A stretch of DNA of 64,000 nucleotides from Catonia carolina (GCA_035578175.1 JAQMRL010000021.1:3161323-3225322); one strand, 5' to 3'; positions 9,028 through 20,243 are shown, counted from the stretch's first letter. The notes: generated by a model not told the origin, from the letters alone. Numbers and translations are program-made.

Positions 9028-9956
9028 ACTTTCTCTTGCCTATATGAATATATAGGAAGGAAAGTATTGTTTTCATGTCGATTTTTAGAAATCGAGTTTT
9101 CACCGGATCTATACTTTTTCAGACCCCCTGAACCCAAAAAACATGTTTTTAGCGATTGGTCTGTGTGTGTGTCTGTGTGTGAACAGAATATCTCAAGAAC
9201 GGAACATCGTACGAACTTGAAACTTGAAACTTAAGTTACATACCACTACCGGACGCGACACGAACATTTTCATCAAAATCGGTCAACCGGAAGTAGTAGT
9301 TTATTCGTATAATTTTTCAGTTTTTTGCGATTTTCTCAAAAACTGGTCCTACGATTTTTTTTTAAAATCGCCTATTTTACTCATTTTTTTATTCTCTACA
9401 AGATAGGGTAGGCGCCATGTTTGCTGAAATTCTCGGTGAGGCTGTTTTCACGTAAAAACATTGTTTTTTTAAGATTACGGCTTTAATATAAATTTTAGCG
9501 CAAAAACGTATATAATAAAAGTAGTAGAGAATTTAAAAACCTACAACTTCTGTTTCAAACATTTTTTTGTATAACGCTTAGTTTAGCGGTAGTTTGCGAT
9601 TTTCTGTTTTTTTCTCACGAAAACGTGAGAAAAATCGATTTTTTAACATTTCGGTCTTAGTATGCATTTTACGACAAAAGTGTATATAATTAAATTTATA
9701 GAAAATTAAAAGATCTACAACTTTTGTTTAGAGCATTTTTCTCTACAGAGCCTAGTTTAGCGTGAAAGCGTGATTTTCCGTATTTTTAAGCCAAACTGAG
9801 TTCGATTGTCATTTTGCGTCATTCACTCATGATTAAAATAAGGTTATGTTTTTGTGGTTAGTTTTTGTTCATTTCTAATGTTTTAATACTAATGTTAGGT
9901 TTATTGTTAATTATTTGCATTGGCAAGAGAAAGTTGTGTGAGTGTTTCACACCAGA
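9028..9956 (-). mobile_element. Family H copy 2, inverted relative to copy 1
   Basis: Near-identical copy in opposite orientation, 106 bp from copy 1, from ACTTTCTCTTGCC at 9028 to ..TTTCACACCAGA at 9956. Its CA tract is short. The two copies form an inverted repeat with arms of about 930 bp inside an AGMO intron. Confidence 0.8.
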
Positions 9957-10263
9957 TTATTTATTTTAAATGTCCGATAGACCATAAATAAAAAACAAGT
10001 GAATACAGAAAAAATCTTTTATTACTAAATATTATTTTCACAGACTGACTAATTTTCATATTATCATCACAGACTGCCACACTACACAATTCACATGAAC
10101 AAGTATTCAAAATTAACAACATTTTAGCACTTAATTTAGTAGACAAAGTAGCGGTTCATAACTCAATAATTTTTTAAAAATTTAACAAAATTACATATTT
10201 TATATAATATTGTAAAATCACATTTGTTATTTTTAATTGTATCATTCTATTTTTTAGTTTTTA
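9957..10263. other. AT-rich intron sequence, nothing recognised
   Basis: AT-rich stretch between family H and SINE-C. I see no coding, repeat or RNA signature. Confidence 0.5.
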
Positions 10264-10274
10264 TTTCTCTGTTA

Positions 10275-10670
10275 TTGCCCATAACAGACAGGTGGAGTGT
10301 CAAATTATTTACACTCAATCTGTTAGTTGAAGGGCTAAAATAAATAGTTCTGTTTCTTATCGCATGGTCAGCCAATTAAATGACTGAATCATTTAAGAAC
10401 AGAAGAGGTAGAGGTGTAAAAGACACTAATCAGAGTTATCTCCTCTGAAAGTAATGAATTTCATTATACAGCCAGACCCTGTGGTGAATGAAGTGAAAGT
10501 GTCATTTGCAGAGTGGAAAATATGTGCTTTTCAGAGGGCCTGGCATGCTGATAAGCGTACTTTTCCACTCAGTGAGGAAGGCAATGGTAAACCACCTCAC
10601 TCCTCGTTTTACTTAGTAAAACCTCTACAGGTTCAAACCAGCCTTTTGGCTGTTGACCTAAACAACAACA
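10275..10670 (+). repeat. SINE-C type copy with 11-bp target duplication
   Basis: Complete copy from TTGCCCATAACAGACAGG to ..CTAAACAACAACA, flanked by TTTCTCTGTTA on both sides (10264-10274, 10671-10681). This fixes the family's ends and shows that the (CAA)n side is the 3' tail. The body has conserved blocks GAATTTCATTATACAGCCAG and GGCATGCTGATAAGCGTAC. No clear pol III promoter is visible, so the source RNA is unknown. Confidence 0.88.
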
Positions 10671-10799
10671 TTTCTCTGTTATCTAAATTTTAATTGAACT
10701 TAAATAATTTTTCATTATGTACTTTTTATATAACATATCATGTATTTATATGTAATGTGGTCGCTAATGACCTCATAGTCGATGCGACCTTAAATAAAT

Positions 10800-11179
10800 G
10801 TTGTTTAGGTCAACAGCCGAAAGGCTGGTTTGAACCTCTAGAGGTTTTACTAAGTATAAACGAGGAGTAAGGTGGTTTACCATTGCCTTCCTCACCAAGT
10901 TGAAAGAGTATGCTTATCAGCATGCCAGGCCCTCTGAAAAGCACCCACTTTCTACCTGGCAAATGACACTTTTTTCACTTCATTCATCACAGGGTCTTGC
11001 TGTATAGTGAAATTCATTACTCTCAGGTGAGATAACTCTGAGTAATGTGTTTTTCACCTCTACCTCTTTTGTTCTTAAATAGTTCAGTCATAATTGGCGA
11101 AACAGATCTATTTTTTGTAGCACTGGAACCAACAGATTGATTGCAATTAATTTAACACCCCATCTGCCTGTTATGGGCA
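10800..11179 (-). repeat. SINE-C copy 4, diverged
   Basis: Minus-orientation copy, 130 bp after the 10275-10670 copy and facing it, from TTGTTTAGGTCAACAGCC to ..TTATGGGCA. Just before it lies a GTCGCTAATGACC..GATGCGACC tail fragment that also occurs near 2290. Confidence 0.75.
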
Positions 11180-11199
11180 CATTTACCATTAAGAAACAA

Positions 11200-11740
11200 A
11201 TTAAATTACATTAAATTTATAGTTGACTACATGTATAAATAACTGATATAATAGGAAGACAATCAGATTAGAAGTAGTTTTTTCGCTCTCCTGAAAAATA
11301 TTAAAAAAATAAGTTTTTGTAGATAGTGTTGCTTGACATTAACCCCTTGAATTAATAAAATTGTTTTTTGTGAAACCTTACAAAGTTTATGAAGAGCTGT
11401 TCAAAATCAAAGAAGAAGCATGCTGACTTTTTGAATTTGTTCTTATTCATGACAATGACTGTCCTCACAGTCCTGGTGCAACCCAACAACCCCTAGAGCA
11501 ATTTCAATGTGGACATTTTCGTTCAATTGACATACAGTCCTGAGCTAACACCAAGAGAGATCCTTGAGTTGGGTATTGGAAGAGTTATTTTCCTTGAACT
11601 GGACAAGTGGCTAGGAGGGTAGTACTTTCAAACTAATGAGGATCTTTAAGACAATGTAAAGACTCATTTAACCCTATAGCTGGCAATAAAATTTTTCTAA
11701 ACCAGTAGTGAATTTTCAGCTAGTGGGTCACTGAAACGTA
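11200..11740 (+). pseudogene. Decayed mariner relic, duplicated segment copy 1
   Basis: Contains a heavily mutated mariner transposase C-terminal region on the plus strand: IHDNDCPHS (HDNARPH-like), GATQQPLEQFQ, then remnants of LELDKWLGG. It is nearly identical over about 540 bp to 12362-12912. No terminal repeats can be assigned. Confidence 0.6.
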
Positions 11741-11754
11741 AAGAAATTATTAAA

Positions 11755-12090
11755 AAAAAAATTAAAAATTTTTTTTTTTAAGAAACGCTATTATTTAACA
11801 ATTAATCAAAAAAAATGAACTAAAAAGAAAAAAAAACAAAAAATTTACAAAAAAAAAATCACAGACATTACAGTTAAAAATAAAAGCATGGCGCATTAAT
11901 ATATATAATATTTATTGTAAAATATTCGTTGTAAAATATTATATATATTAATGCGCCACGCTTTTATTTTTAACTGTAATGTCTGTGATTTTTTTTTGTA
12001 AATGTTTTTCTTTTTTCTTTTTAGTTCATTTTTTTTGATTAATTGTTAAATAATAGCGTTTCTTAAAAATTTTTTTTTAATTTTTTTTTT
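11755..12090. repeat. Large AT-rich palindrome
   Basis: Arms of about 150 bp (about 11765-11913 and 11932-12083) are near-perfect inverses around a short AT loop. Matching landmarks are AAGAAACGCTATTATTTAAC on the left against its inverse at about 12040-12065, and TCACAGACATTACAG against its inverse. It lies between the two copies of the duplicated mariner relic. It could be a foldback MITE. Confidence 0.8.
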
Positions 12091-12361
12091 TTTTAATTTT
12101 TTGTAATTTTTTTTTCTGTGATTTTTTTGTAAATTTTTTTCTTTTTTTCTTTTTAGTTAATTTTTTTAAGTAACTGTTAAATAAAAGCGTTTTTTAAATT
12201 TTTTTTTTAATTTTAAAATTTTTTTTTACAAACACCTCCACAGCGTATTGTCATCGAAGATAAACAAGTGTGCAAAGTTTGATTCATATTGATACGGTAG
12301 AAGTATTAAAATTTTAAGTTGCAAGATTTGATGCTTCGAAGAGTAAGTTAAATAAAAGCGT

Positions 12362-12912
12362 TTAATTACATTAAATTTATAGTTGACTACATGTATAAAT
12401 AACTGAAATAATAGGAAGACAATCAGATTAGAAGTAGTTTTTTCACTCTCCTGAAAAATATTAAAAAAATAAGTTTTTGTAGATAGTGTTGTTTGACTTT
12501 AACCCCTTGAATTAATAAAATTGTTTTTTGTGAAACCTTACAAAGTTTATGAAGAGCTGTTCAAAATCAAAGAAGAAGCATGCTGACTTTTTGAATTTGT
12601 TCTTATTCATGACAATGACTGTCCTCACAGTCCTGGTGCAACCCAACAACCCCTAGAGCAATTTCAATGTGGACATTTTCGTTCAATTGACATACAGTCC
12701 TGAGCTAACACCAAGAGAGATCCTTGAGTTGGGTATTGGAAGAGTTATTTTCCTTGAACTGGACAAGTGGCTAGGAGGGTAATGCTTTCAAACTAATGAG
12801 GATCTTTAAGACAATGTAAAGACTCATTTAACCCTATAGCTGGCAATAAAATTTTTCTAAACCAGTAGTGAATTTTCAGCTAGTGGGTCACTGAAACGTA
12901 AAGAAATTATTA
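12362..12912 (+). pseudogene. Decayed mariner relic, duplicated segment copy 2
   Basis: Second copy of 11200-11740, differing at only a few positions (for example GAAATAATAGG for GATATAATAGG). Near identity of two copies that are each full of stops shows that the duplication happened after the transposase had decayed. Confidence 0.65.
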
Positions 12913-12949
12913 AAAATTTGCTTTAAATCACAAACCTTATCATATTATA

Positions 12950-13877
12950 GGAGGTGTGGCTATTAAATAACAAGACTGACTTTGTAGAAAAATTTATTTT
13001 AATTTTATACATAATCACTTATTGTCACCTTCAATTTACACTCCTTCTCTATCCTTACAACACTCTATGTGAATTTTCTATTGTTGGAAACTGTGCTGAA
13101 AGTCATCTTCTGTCAGCTCCTTCAGGACACGTGCTGCTTTCTTTTTTACAGCTTCCATAGACTCAAATCTTGTCCCTTTTAATGCAGATTTCACCTTAGG
13201 GAACAGGTAGAAGTCACATGGTGCAAGATCTGGTGAATGAGGTGGATGTTCTAACACTGAGATGCTGTACTTGGCTAGAAACCTCTTGACAGATAATGCA
13301 GAATGAGCTGGTGCACTGTCTTGGTGGAGAACCCATGATTTGGCCTTCCACATTTCAAGGTGTTTTTTCCTTACTCTTTGACGTAGTTTAGAAAGTACCT
13401 CAAGGTAGTAATATTGATTAATTATTTGACCTTCAGGAACCCAGTGAAGGTACACAATCCCATGGATATAAAAAAAACAGTCATCATTGCTTTAAATTTT
13501 GACTTTCTCATTCAAGCTTTTTTGGCTCTCGGAGAAGTTCGGCTCTTCCAGTGCTTGGATTGACGCTTCGTTTCCGGATCATAAGTAAAAAACCACGTTT
13601 CATCACATGTTATTATCTTCTACCTGTTCCCTAAGGTGAAATCTGCATTAAAAGGGACAAGATTTGAGTCTGTGGAAGCTGTAAAAGAGAAAACGGCACG
13701 TGTCCTGAAGAAGCTGAGAGATGATTTCCCGCACTGTTTCCAACAATTGAAAACTCGCATGGAGTGTTGTAGGGATAGAGAAAGAGTGTATATTGAAGGT
13801 GACAATAAGTGATTATGTATAAAATAAAAATAAATTTTTTTACAACATCAGTCTCGTTATTTAATAGCCACACCTCG
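12950..13877 (-). mobile_element. Foldback mariner, family F2 copy b
   Basis: TIR GGAGGTGTGGCTATTAAATA, TA at 12948-12949 and 13878-13879. The transposase is read on the minus strand down to about 13612. The rest (about 13614-13877) is an inverted copy of the element's 3' end. The junction around TCACATGTTATT / TTCTACCTGTTCC is the same as in copy a, so the rearranged form was itself mobile. Confidence 0.83.
13078..13612 (-). pseudogene. Mariner transposase relic of family F2 (copy b)
   Basis: Minus-strand reading: DETWFFTYDPETKRQSKHWK right at the foldback junction, one stop near 13510, then an open 125-codon stretch with VLHQDSAPAHSA (second Asp; Asn to Ser), SPDLAPCDFYLFPK (third Asp) and EDDFQHSFQQ at the end. 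It is better preserved than copy a. The DNA-binding N-terminus is absent. Confidence 0.82.
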
Positions 13878-13994
13878 TATATCAAAATAACAAAAAACTT
13901 AGGAAAATAAAAAATATATCTATATATTAATAAAATTGTTATCTGATACTTAGGGGCGCTGAATCTATTTGAAGTGGGGATATCTTAATATGTC

Positions 13995-14188
13995 TAGGTA
14001 TTGGTCTATCAATAATGGAGGGTAATATTGAGGGACTGAATTGTAGGGTGAGGCAAAGGTTAGAATATTTAAACCAAATTACAAAAGATGTAGGGTGTTA
14101 TAAATATATTGATATGAAACGACTTGCGCAAGATAGAACAGCTTGGAGAACTGCATCAAACCAGTTGAGACTGATGAAAAAAAAATCA
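13995..14188 (+). repeat. LINE 3' tail fragment
   Basis: Matches the 3' end of the LINE at 28495-32250: GGTATTG.TCTATCAATAATG, ATTGTAGGG, and the terminal AACAGCTTGGAGAACTGCAT. It is only the tail, as is usual for 5'-truncated copies. Confidence 0.7.
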
Positions 14189-14377
14189 TTGTAGATTACT
14201 GGAAGAGAAATTATAAATTTATTTTTTTTTATTATGAAAAAACCCTCTAAAAAGTAAGTTATTAAACTAATTTTCTTTATGGTTCAAATTTTTATAGCTA
14301 AAATTAAAAAAAAAATGATAAACTGTAAATTTTTTGAAAAATTTATATAAATTATTAAATATTTGTATTATTTTCAG

Positions 14378-14512
14378 ATATTTTACAATGCAAATGTCTA
14401 TAATAAATGGAAAAGTATGTCAGGCTGGAAAAATAAATTATCTGCAATTGTAAAAGGACCAAGTTGGTTGCCTGGTAAACAATGGACTGGTGCAGAAGAA
14501 GATAAACCAAAT
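14378..14512 (+). CDS. AGMO: AGMO exon
   Basis: The acceptor TTATTTTCAG ends at 14377 and the donor GTAAGA starts at 14513; 45 codons in phase 0-0. It encodes NANVYNKWKSMSGWKNKLSA followed by VKGPSWLPGKQW, the AGMO segment after the catalytic region (equivalent to a FKGPGWGPGK block in vertebrates). A SINE-A begins about 30 bp past the donor. Confidence 0.9.
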
Positions 14513-14585
14513 GTAAGAATATTTAAAAAAAAATTAAAAAAATTTATTCCGTGGTTAAATCTTAGTAAAGACATTTACTTTTTTA

Positions 14586-16108
14586 CAGGGTGATTCACGA
14601 AGATATGAAGATACTTTGGGAGCTCATTGTACAAGTAAAAATAATGAAAAAAGGTTTATATAAACATGGGTCCGGAAATGCTTCTTTACCAAGTTACAGC
14701 TAGCGAAAGATTTCGCCCGGATTTCAGCTCACCAGGTGAAATGAGGTCTTCCTGTAATTCTGGTAAGGTAAATTAAGGGGCGAATTCAATCATTTCTTAT
14801 GGTTTTTGACCTGATAAATTCAATAAAACAGGTCCCAGAACTGTAAGTTAAGTAGTTTTTGAGAAAACCAGTGTCAAATGCAAAAAATTGGTGTGAAAAA
14901 TCTTCTTCTTCTTCTTTCTCTCTCCCCATGTGCCTTACAGCGTCGGGGTAGTCTCGGTCAACTTCCTCCATTGTACTCTATCCGCCGCCAATTGTCTCAT
15001 TTGCCCTAGGGCCATGCCTCTTTCCTCTCCCAACCTTCGTATGTGCTCATCATATGAGTATCGTGGACGTCCTCTTTTCCTACTCCCGCCAACGATTACG
15101 TTTGCATACTGCTTGGCTTTCCTTTCGTCATCCATTCTTTGTATGTGACCCCACCATCCCAATTGTTTTCTATCTATTACCTCCTTCACATCCTTCATTC
15201 CTATTTCCTCCCTGATTCTTTCACTTCTTACTCTATCTCTCAATGTCTTCCCAGCTGTCCTTCTATGGCACTTCATTGCAACTGCCCTGATTCTGCTCAT
15301 TTGTTGTTGCTTCAAGGGCCAGCTTTCTGCACCATACAGGACTATTGGTTCAATAATACTTTTATAGACCCTGTTTTTCACTGTGGCACCCACTTCTTTT
15401 TTTCCAAAAATACAATTTCTGGTTGCATAGAAGGCCCGACTAGCTTTAGAGATTCTATTTCTTAGTTCATCATCTATTTTCCCATCGTCACTTACTACTG
15501 TAGTGTGAAAAATCATTTTTTAATATAATAATAATACTTAGACGTATTAATGAAGCTTTTACACCGTTACTGTGGAAAGCAACAAGAGCTATCCTTTACT
15601 GTTATTTTACAAGAGCTATTTTACTTTGTACTGTTATGAATAAAAATTCATTTAATCAAACATCTATTCGCTTTCTGTGTACTATTTACACCATTTTGTT
15701 GAGAATAAAATTTTCTGCAAGTTTTATTCAAAACTTTTATCTATTTCTTGGTGAAATAACATAGTTATTGTTGCACAAATATGAAAAAATGTGTTTTTTT
15801 CACTCCATATTTTGCATTTGACCCTGGTTTTCTCAAAAACTACTTAACTTACAGTTCTGGGACCTATTTTATTGAATTTATGAGATCAAAAACCATAAGA
15901 AATGATTGAATTCGCCCCATAATTTACCTTACCAGAATTTCAGGAAGACCTCATTTCACCTGGTGAGCTGAAATCCGGGTGAAATCTTTCGCTAGCTGTA
16001 ACTCGGTAAAGAAGCATTTCCGAACTTATGTTTATAAAAACTTTCTTCATTATTTTGACATGTACAATGAGCTCCCAAAGTTTCTGCATATCTTCGTGAA
16101 TCACCCTG
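14586..16108. mobile_element. Long-TIR element family F (copy 1), with LINE inserted
   Basis: Ends CAGGGTGATTCACGAAGATA and the inverse, TA on both sides (14584-14585, 16109-16110), inverted arms of about 310 bp. A second copy without the LINE is at 23906-24740. No transposase is encoded; a Tc1/mariner-type non-autonomous element is likely from the CAGGG ends and TA target. Confidence 0.83.
14903..15502 (-). pseudogene. 5'-truncated LINE inserted in family F (L5)
   Basis: Flanked by a perfect 12-bp duplication GTGTGAAAAATC (14891-14902, 15503-15514). On the minus strand about 188 codons are open to the natural end: NRISKASRAFYATRN, IIEPIVLYGAESWPL, LGWWGHIQRMDDERK, GRPRYSYDEHIRRLG. This is the C-terminal region after the RT core. 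The left border is a (GAA)n-type tail. The length and the duplication show a retroposition event with strong 5' truncation. Confidence 0.88.
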
Positions 16109-16444
16109 TATAGATTTGAATACTAAACAGTGGTTACCGGTGTACTTTGATGGTTGGGGTTTAATTAACCATACTCTCTCAGGAATGGTCGGCCTGAGTC
16201 TGTACAAGACTACACCTTATTTACATTATACACATAATCTCATGGAGTTGCTAATAGTTTTAAAACTTAACACATTACAGCAAACACACATTAGGGTTAA
16301 AAAATATATGTATAAATACTACCAAAAACAACAACAAAATTACATGTTCAACTGAATGTTAAAAAATGGAATAATTTGCAAAAATCAAAAACGATAATAA
16401 ATTGTTTTTTTTAAAGTTATTTATTTAAGGTTTATTTAAGGTTA

Positions 16445-17548
16445 GTCATTACTAAGCGAGACAATCCACAAGAACAACTTTTTGCTGGGCAAGACAGAAT
16501 CAAACAAGTGGAAGCCTATAATTATCTTGGAACCCGAGTCAATTGCAGTGCAAGCCACCTGCCAGAAATAAAGATCAGAATTGAAAAGGCCAGGGCAGCA
16601 TTCCTAAACATGAGACCTCTTCTATTGGCCCGCGACCTGAGCCTCAAAACCAGGACCCGCCTCTTGAAGTGCTACGTCTTTCCCATCCTCTTGTATGGGG
16701 TAGAGGCGTGGACACTCACCAAAGAATGTGAGACCCGTCTACAGGCCGCCAAGATCCAAATGAATTGCGAGTTGCGCAGAACAACTGAGTGAGAAAGAAA
16801 TATTTAGAAAGAGAGGGGTATATTGCTCCCCACACTTGTCAGTGCGCAACAGCCTGCCTACAAAGTTCTGTGTGCTGTTTATCACATACACAGACACACA
16901 CATTATTGTTATACTTCTAGTTACAAATAGACTTAATTTTCTCTTGGACTATTACCGAAATGAAATTAAAACTTACTCCTTATATGGAGATGTTGTCTTT
17001 TATGAAAATTCAATCTTAATGTAGGCCCTACTACGACATATCACAAGTCTTCCACGCCGGAAATCTCGCTTCCTGAATAACTCTGAATCGTCACTGTCAG
17101 TATTATGATTTATTACCACACTATCAATCACGTCATCTAAAGTATATTCGTTTTGCATTAGTTCGGTTTCTAACCTAAGACGTGTTCGTATTGAGATTTC
17201 TAGTTATCGGCAGAAAATGTAGGTAGTAAAAAAGTCATCACATAGTTTTTCGACATTATTAAAATTACAGTTGACATTATTTTTACTTACATAATCTTTA
17301 AGTGAAGCCAACATATTCTAAAGAAGCCGACTAGACTACAAAACCGAAACACTACTTTTTTGACCCACTGTACAGATGTTCACTGTTTGGTGACTGGGAA
17401 CGCACTGGCTCTGAAACCCCCCACTACTTCCTTTGCTACTGCGCATACACATCTCACATCTCATTTGGAATGAGTTGGCCTGTACAAGCGTTTGAAATGT
17501 GGACCTACCGGAGAATGCTTCGAATACCGTGGACAGACAGGCTTCGAT
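16445..17548 (+). pseudogene. LINE C-terminal fragment (L6), interrupted
   Basis: Codons for YLGTRVNC, EIKIRIEKARAAFLNM and CYVFPILLYGVEAWTLTKE (16500-16755) are followed about 735 bp later by AFEMWTYRRMLRIPWTDRL (17489-17545). In the intact relative at 40205-40846 these blocks are contiguous, so 16756-17488 is an insertion. That insert has loosely inverted ends (CAGGCCGCCAAGATCC / GGAATGAGTTGGCCTG) but no clean target duplication. Confidence 0.72.
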
Positions 17549-18146
17549 TTTTTTTAAAATTGCCTACTATTTTAAAATTTTTATGCTCTGCAAGGTAGGG
17601 TAGGCGTCATGTTTGCTGAAATTCTTGGTGAGGCTGTTTTCACGCAAAGAAATAGTTTTTTTAAGATTACGGCTTTAGTATGCATTTTAGCGCAAAAATT
17701 TATAAAATAAAAGTTGTAGAAAATTTAAAATTCTACAACTTTAATTTCAAACACTTTTTTTTATAACGCTTAGTTTAGCAGTAATTAGCGATTTTCTGTT
17801 TTTTTCTCACGAAAACATGTGAAAAATCTATTTTTTTAAGATTTCTGCCTTCGTATGCATTTTACGACAAAAGTGTATACAATAAAATTTATAGGAAATT
17901 AAAAGATGTACAACTTTTATTTAAAGCATTTTTCTCTACAGAGTCTAGCTTAGCGTGAAAGAGTGATTTTCCGTATTTTTAAGCCAAACTGAGGTTGATT
18001 TTGCATCTTTCACTCATGATTAAAATTAGGTTATGTTATTACAGTTAGTTTTATTGTTTATTTCTAATGTTTTATTAATAATGTTAGGTTTATTGTTAAT
18101 TATTTGCATTGGCAAGAAAAAATTGTGTGAGTGTTTCACAGCAAAT
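17542..18146 (-). repeat. Family H fragment, diverged
   Basis: 5' half of family H in minus orientation, ending ..GTGTGAGTGTTTCACAGCA. It lacks the hairpin end and CA tract. It abuts the LINE fragment on the left. Confidence 0.7.
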
Positions 18147-18300
18147 TTTTCTTTCATGTTTTAAACAAAATATAGTAATGTCTGCCAGAGTAACAGCATG
18201 GTCTTGTAGATGTTCTGAAGCATATTTTGTTTATTTGTGTTTTAAATTTTATTTTATTATAATGTAGTTTTATTTACTTTTATTTATTTTTCTTTAATAG

Positions 18301-18414
18301 ATTACAAGTCGTGAAAAATATGATGTCAGACTGGCTTATTGGTGTAATATTTATTTGGTCGTACATTTCATCGCAGTCCTTATTGGCTTTCAGGAGTTAG
18401 CTACTAGATATATG
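18301..18414 (+). CDS. AGMO: AGMO exon with membrane segment
   Basis: The acceptor TTTCTTTAATAG ends at 18300 and the donor GTAAGA starts at 18415; 38 codons in phase 0. It encodes ITSREKYDVRLAYWCNIY and then the hydrophobic LVVHFIAVLIGFQELATRYM, matching one of the C-terminal transmembrane helices of AGMO. The next exon is 32.8 kb away. Confidence 0.88.
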
Positions 18415-18462
18415 GTAAGAACATTATTTTTTTATGATTTTATTAAAATAAAAAATATTGGT

Positions 18463-19320
18463 TTACTTTCTCTTGCTTTACATGAATATACAGTGAAGAA
18501 AAGTATTGTTTACATGTTGATTTTTTAAAATTCAGTTTTCATCGGATATAACTTATATGTTTTCTGGCTCCCTGAATAAAAAAAAACATGTTTTTTAGTA
18601 ATTTTTTTGTGTATGAACAAAATATCCCAAGAACAGAATAGCGCACGTGATTGAAACTTAGAAGTTAAATTAGGGACTACAAGGGAATCTGACAGTTGAC
18701 GGTTTTTCTACCATGCTTAGTACACGTTTAACAATAAAATTTTGTATGTAATCAAAGTTGTAGGAAATAAAACATCTGTTTGGTCATCAGCCAAAAGGCT
18801 GGTTTGAACCTGTAGAGGTTTTACTAAGTAAAACGAGAGTGTGGTGGTTTACCATTGCCACAACTCACTGAAAGGAAAAGTACGCTTATCAGCATGCCGG
18901 GCCCTCTGAAAAGCACATATTTTCCACTCTGCAAATGACACCTTCACTTCATTCACCACAGGGTCTGGCTGTATAATGAAATTCATTACTTTCAGAGGAG
19001 ATAACTCTGATAAGTGTCTTTTACACCTCTAGCTCTTCTGTTCTTAAATGATTCAGTCATTTAATTGGCTGACCATGTGACAAGAAACAGAACTATTTAT
19101 TTTAGCCCTGCTACTAACAGATTGAGTGTAAATAATTTGACACTCCACCTGTCTGTTATGAGCAGTAACGAAAAAATCTACAACTTTTATTTGAAGCATT
19201 ATTTTCTACAGAGTTTAGTTTAATGTCAATTGATAATTTATCATTATATTTAAGTTCTACAGAAATTTTTTTCATTTTGCATCATTCACTCATGATTAAA
19301 ATTTGGTTATGTTTTTCATT
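18463..19320 (-). repeat. Family H copy, old, interrupted by SINE-C
   Basis: 18463-18779 and 19165-19320 align to family H in minus orientation (CTTTCTCTTGC hairpin end, later CTACAACTTTTATTT and TCACTCATGATTAAAAT). The SINE-C copy lies between. Divergence is high and the far end is not recognisable. Confidence 0.6.
18780..19164 (-). repeat. SINE-C copy
   Basis: Near-complete minus-orientation copy, TGGTCATCAGCC to ..CTGTTATGAGCA, inserted in an old family H copy. Confidence 0.78.
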
Positions 19321-19692
19321 TAAAATTATTTACTTATGATTAAACATAAGTTGTGTTTTTAATTATTTATAGGTTATATTTATCATAAATTTAATATGTG
19401 ATTCGTTTTGGAATAGATTGATTTTCTGCAAAATATTTATCAGGAACTTTCATTTAATTTAAAGAAAGGAATGTGAAATAAAATAAAATTCATAAATTTT
19501 TTAAAGGTAACACAATTTAACACTTTATTTTTGTTTAATTAATATAACAATCAACATTTATTACAATTATTACGAAATGCTTATAAATTTATTTTATAAT
19601 AAGATGAACAATATTATTTATAAATATAAATTTTTGGCAAAATTAATACCTAATCATAATGAAACAATTTAATTTATAATAATAGGCCTAAC

Positions 19693-19725
<33 letters not shown>

Positions 19726-20224
19726 TAAAAAACAAAGTATATAATAAAATTATTAACAATTTTTTTATTTATACAAAATTATTTATCTATAAAATTTTTC
19801 TGATTTATAAGGAAATTATATCTCTCTTCCAACATAAATTTGTCAATTGAATGTGTCAACGGAAAAACGTTGCAAGGAACAAAAATAAATTTTTACAGAA
19901 AGTGAAATATACCATTTGATTATTATCTGTATAACGATTTTTCACTTTATGACAATTTTGTTTCAAAAATTTCGGAGATTTTATTAACAATTCTAACCGT
20001 TAAAATTCACTATTACGATCAAATAGAGGATTTATAGAACGTATTCCGCTGAAACATTACTTTTGTAAATTTTGTCAGTTGCAACGTTTTTCTGTTAAGC
20101 CATTAATTTGTTTATTACACTGATGAGCATATTTTATAAATAAATTTTTTCATTACATCCAACAGTCTATATTCAATCCTGTAGTAAAAATATTTAATTT
20201 TTCACTGAACTGATACAAAAAAAT
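19321..20224. other. AT-rich intron with (TAA)n microsatellite
   Basis: No gene or known element. A (TAA)n run spans about 19691-19726. The rest is low-complexity AT-rich DNA. Confidence 0.5.
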
Positions 20225-20243
20225 ATAATAATAAAAACAAAAG

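Larger units (their letters stand above)
14545..16300 (+). repeat. SINE-A copy split by family F element
   Basis: The left piece 14545-14585 (diverged B-box region, then TAGTAAAG..TTACTTTT) and the right piece from 16109 (TAGATTTGAATACTAAACAG through ACCATACTCTC) join exactly at a TA when 14586-16108 is removed. Confidence 0.7.

Noticed and set aside
10454..10693. 79-codon frame MNFIIQPDP.. recurring in several copies
   Set aside because: SINE-C body sequence; other copies have stops and indels without frame conservation.
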